Source of the DNA: GCA-2732755 sp965228265
Lineage (GTDB): Bacteria; Planctomycetota; Phycisphaerae; Phycisphaerales; UBA1924
Direction: 5' to 3'
NCBI GenBank assembly: GCA_965228265.1
Contig: OZ245804.1
Coordinates: forward strand, 2,666,001-2,730,000
Length of the DNA stretch: 64,000 nucleotides
A program made the translations under genes and the position numbers. A model generated the notes under the pieces. The model did not search any database, had not been told where the DNA came from, and saw only the letters and a list, made by a program, of their open reading frames with translations. This document shows, one piece after another, positions 63,923 through 64,000 of this stretch (positions are counted from its first letter, which is position 1; every line of letters starts with the position of its first letter).

Positions 63923-64000
63923 CTATCTGGACGCTACCAGATCTTCTCGGGCCTTCACCGCGAGCCGATCCGCCCGCTCGTTCTCAGGATGACCCTGGTG
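63923..64000 (-). CDS. rnhA: Ribonuclease HI, C-terminal 25 codons
   Basis: The minus strand from the window edge reads HQGHPENERADRLAVKARED and five further residues (LVASR) before TAG at 63923-63925. HxGHPENExADxLA is the C-terminal hallmark of RNase HI, which cleaves the RNA strand of RNA/DNA hybrids; the His of the flexible loop and the last catalytic Asp (in RADRLA) are both visible. The rest of the gene lies outside. It is followed by the pilT promoter region. Confidence 0.88.
   Translation of the reverse strand, partial: HQGHPENERADRLAVKAREDLVASR

Overview
The window is high-GC chromosomal DNA, densely packed with genes, and looks like a planctomycete of the class Phycisphaerae. The evidence is lineage-typical: a dockerin-like block right after a signal peptide, a PEP-CTERM-like C-terminus, a prepilin-like protein with a late His...Asp-Gly motif, a serine/threonine kinase with TPRs facing an ECF sigma factor, and a 1042-residue TPR protein ahead of ExbB/ExbD. 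All assignments come from reading the sequence; no database search was possible.

Layout. 1-4.0 kb (minus): TPR protein, ExbB and the first codons of an ExbD-like gene. 4.4-10.6 kb (minus): PEP-CTERM protein, L-serine dehydratase, a beta-propeller protein, a DCC protein coupled to an SDR, a small GGQ release-factor-like protein and tsaD. A heptanucleotide repeat array separates tsaD from hflX (plus). 12.6-18 kb: dockerin protein with five exact 109-residue repeats, then the kinase and ECF sigma factor, whose stop codons share one CTAG. 18.1-19.9 kb: tRNA-Glu(CTC), a small hypothetical gene, a CPBP protease, rpsT and tRNA-Arg(ACG). 20-29 kb: DUF1579 protein, a metal-receptor-like binding protein behind a Fur-box-like palindrome, a prepilin-like protein, an ABC ATPase/permease/DUF3299 cassette, YceI, and a His-rich protein divergent from a 55-codon ORF in a palindrome-rich promoter region.

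29.4-35.2 kb (minus): murC-murB-ddl-ftsQ-like, a membrane protein, then greA; the Mur genes overlap at stop/start codons. 35.2-39.4 kb (plus): Nudix, long NfeD, short NfeD and FloA (membrane microdomain module) closed by a strong terminator. 39.5-43.2 kb: lipoprotein, TonB-like protein, TlpA-like thioredoxin and ExbD. 43.3-51.4 kb: bifunctional nuclease-truD; a minus operon galE-lipoprotein hydrolase-unknown-DUF255; and a divergent DUF368 (PopT-type) gene whose start overlaps that of galE. 51.5-57.2 kb: Y-family polymerase, tatD-lgt (minus), transglutaminase-like protein and nnrD. 57.1-63.8 kb (minus): pilT, pilC and three pilin-like genes, one a 968-residue acidic protein with EF-hand-like loops. 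The right edge holds the last 25 codons of an RNase HI.

The most unusual non-genic signal is a dispersed 88-bp element built from two CACGGCTTG/CAAGCCGTG hairpins inside a long terminal inverted repeat (42655-42742 and 52760-52847), with a degenerate relative near 22.9 kb. One copy encodes the last 16 residues and the stop of lgt. Candidate operators overlap promoters at 20.5, 27.95, 28.92 and 28.99 kb, and dinB looks leaderless. I saw no CRISPR array, insertion sequence, prophage or defence island; the window is mostly core chromosome.
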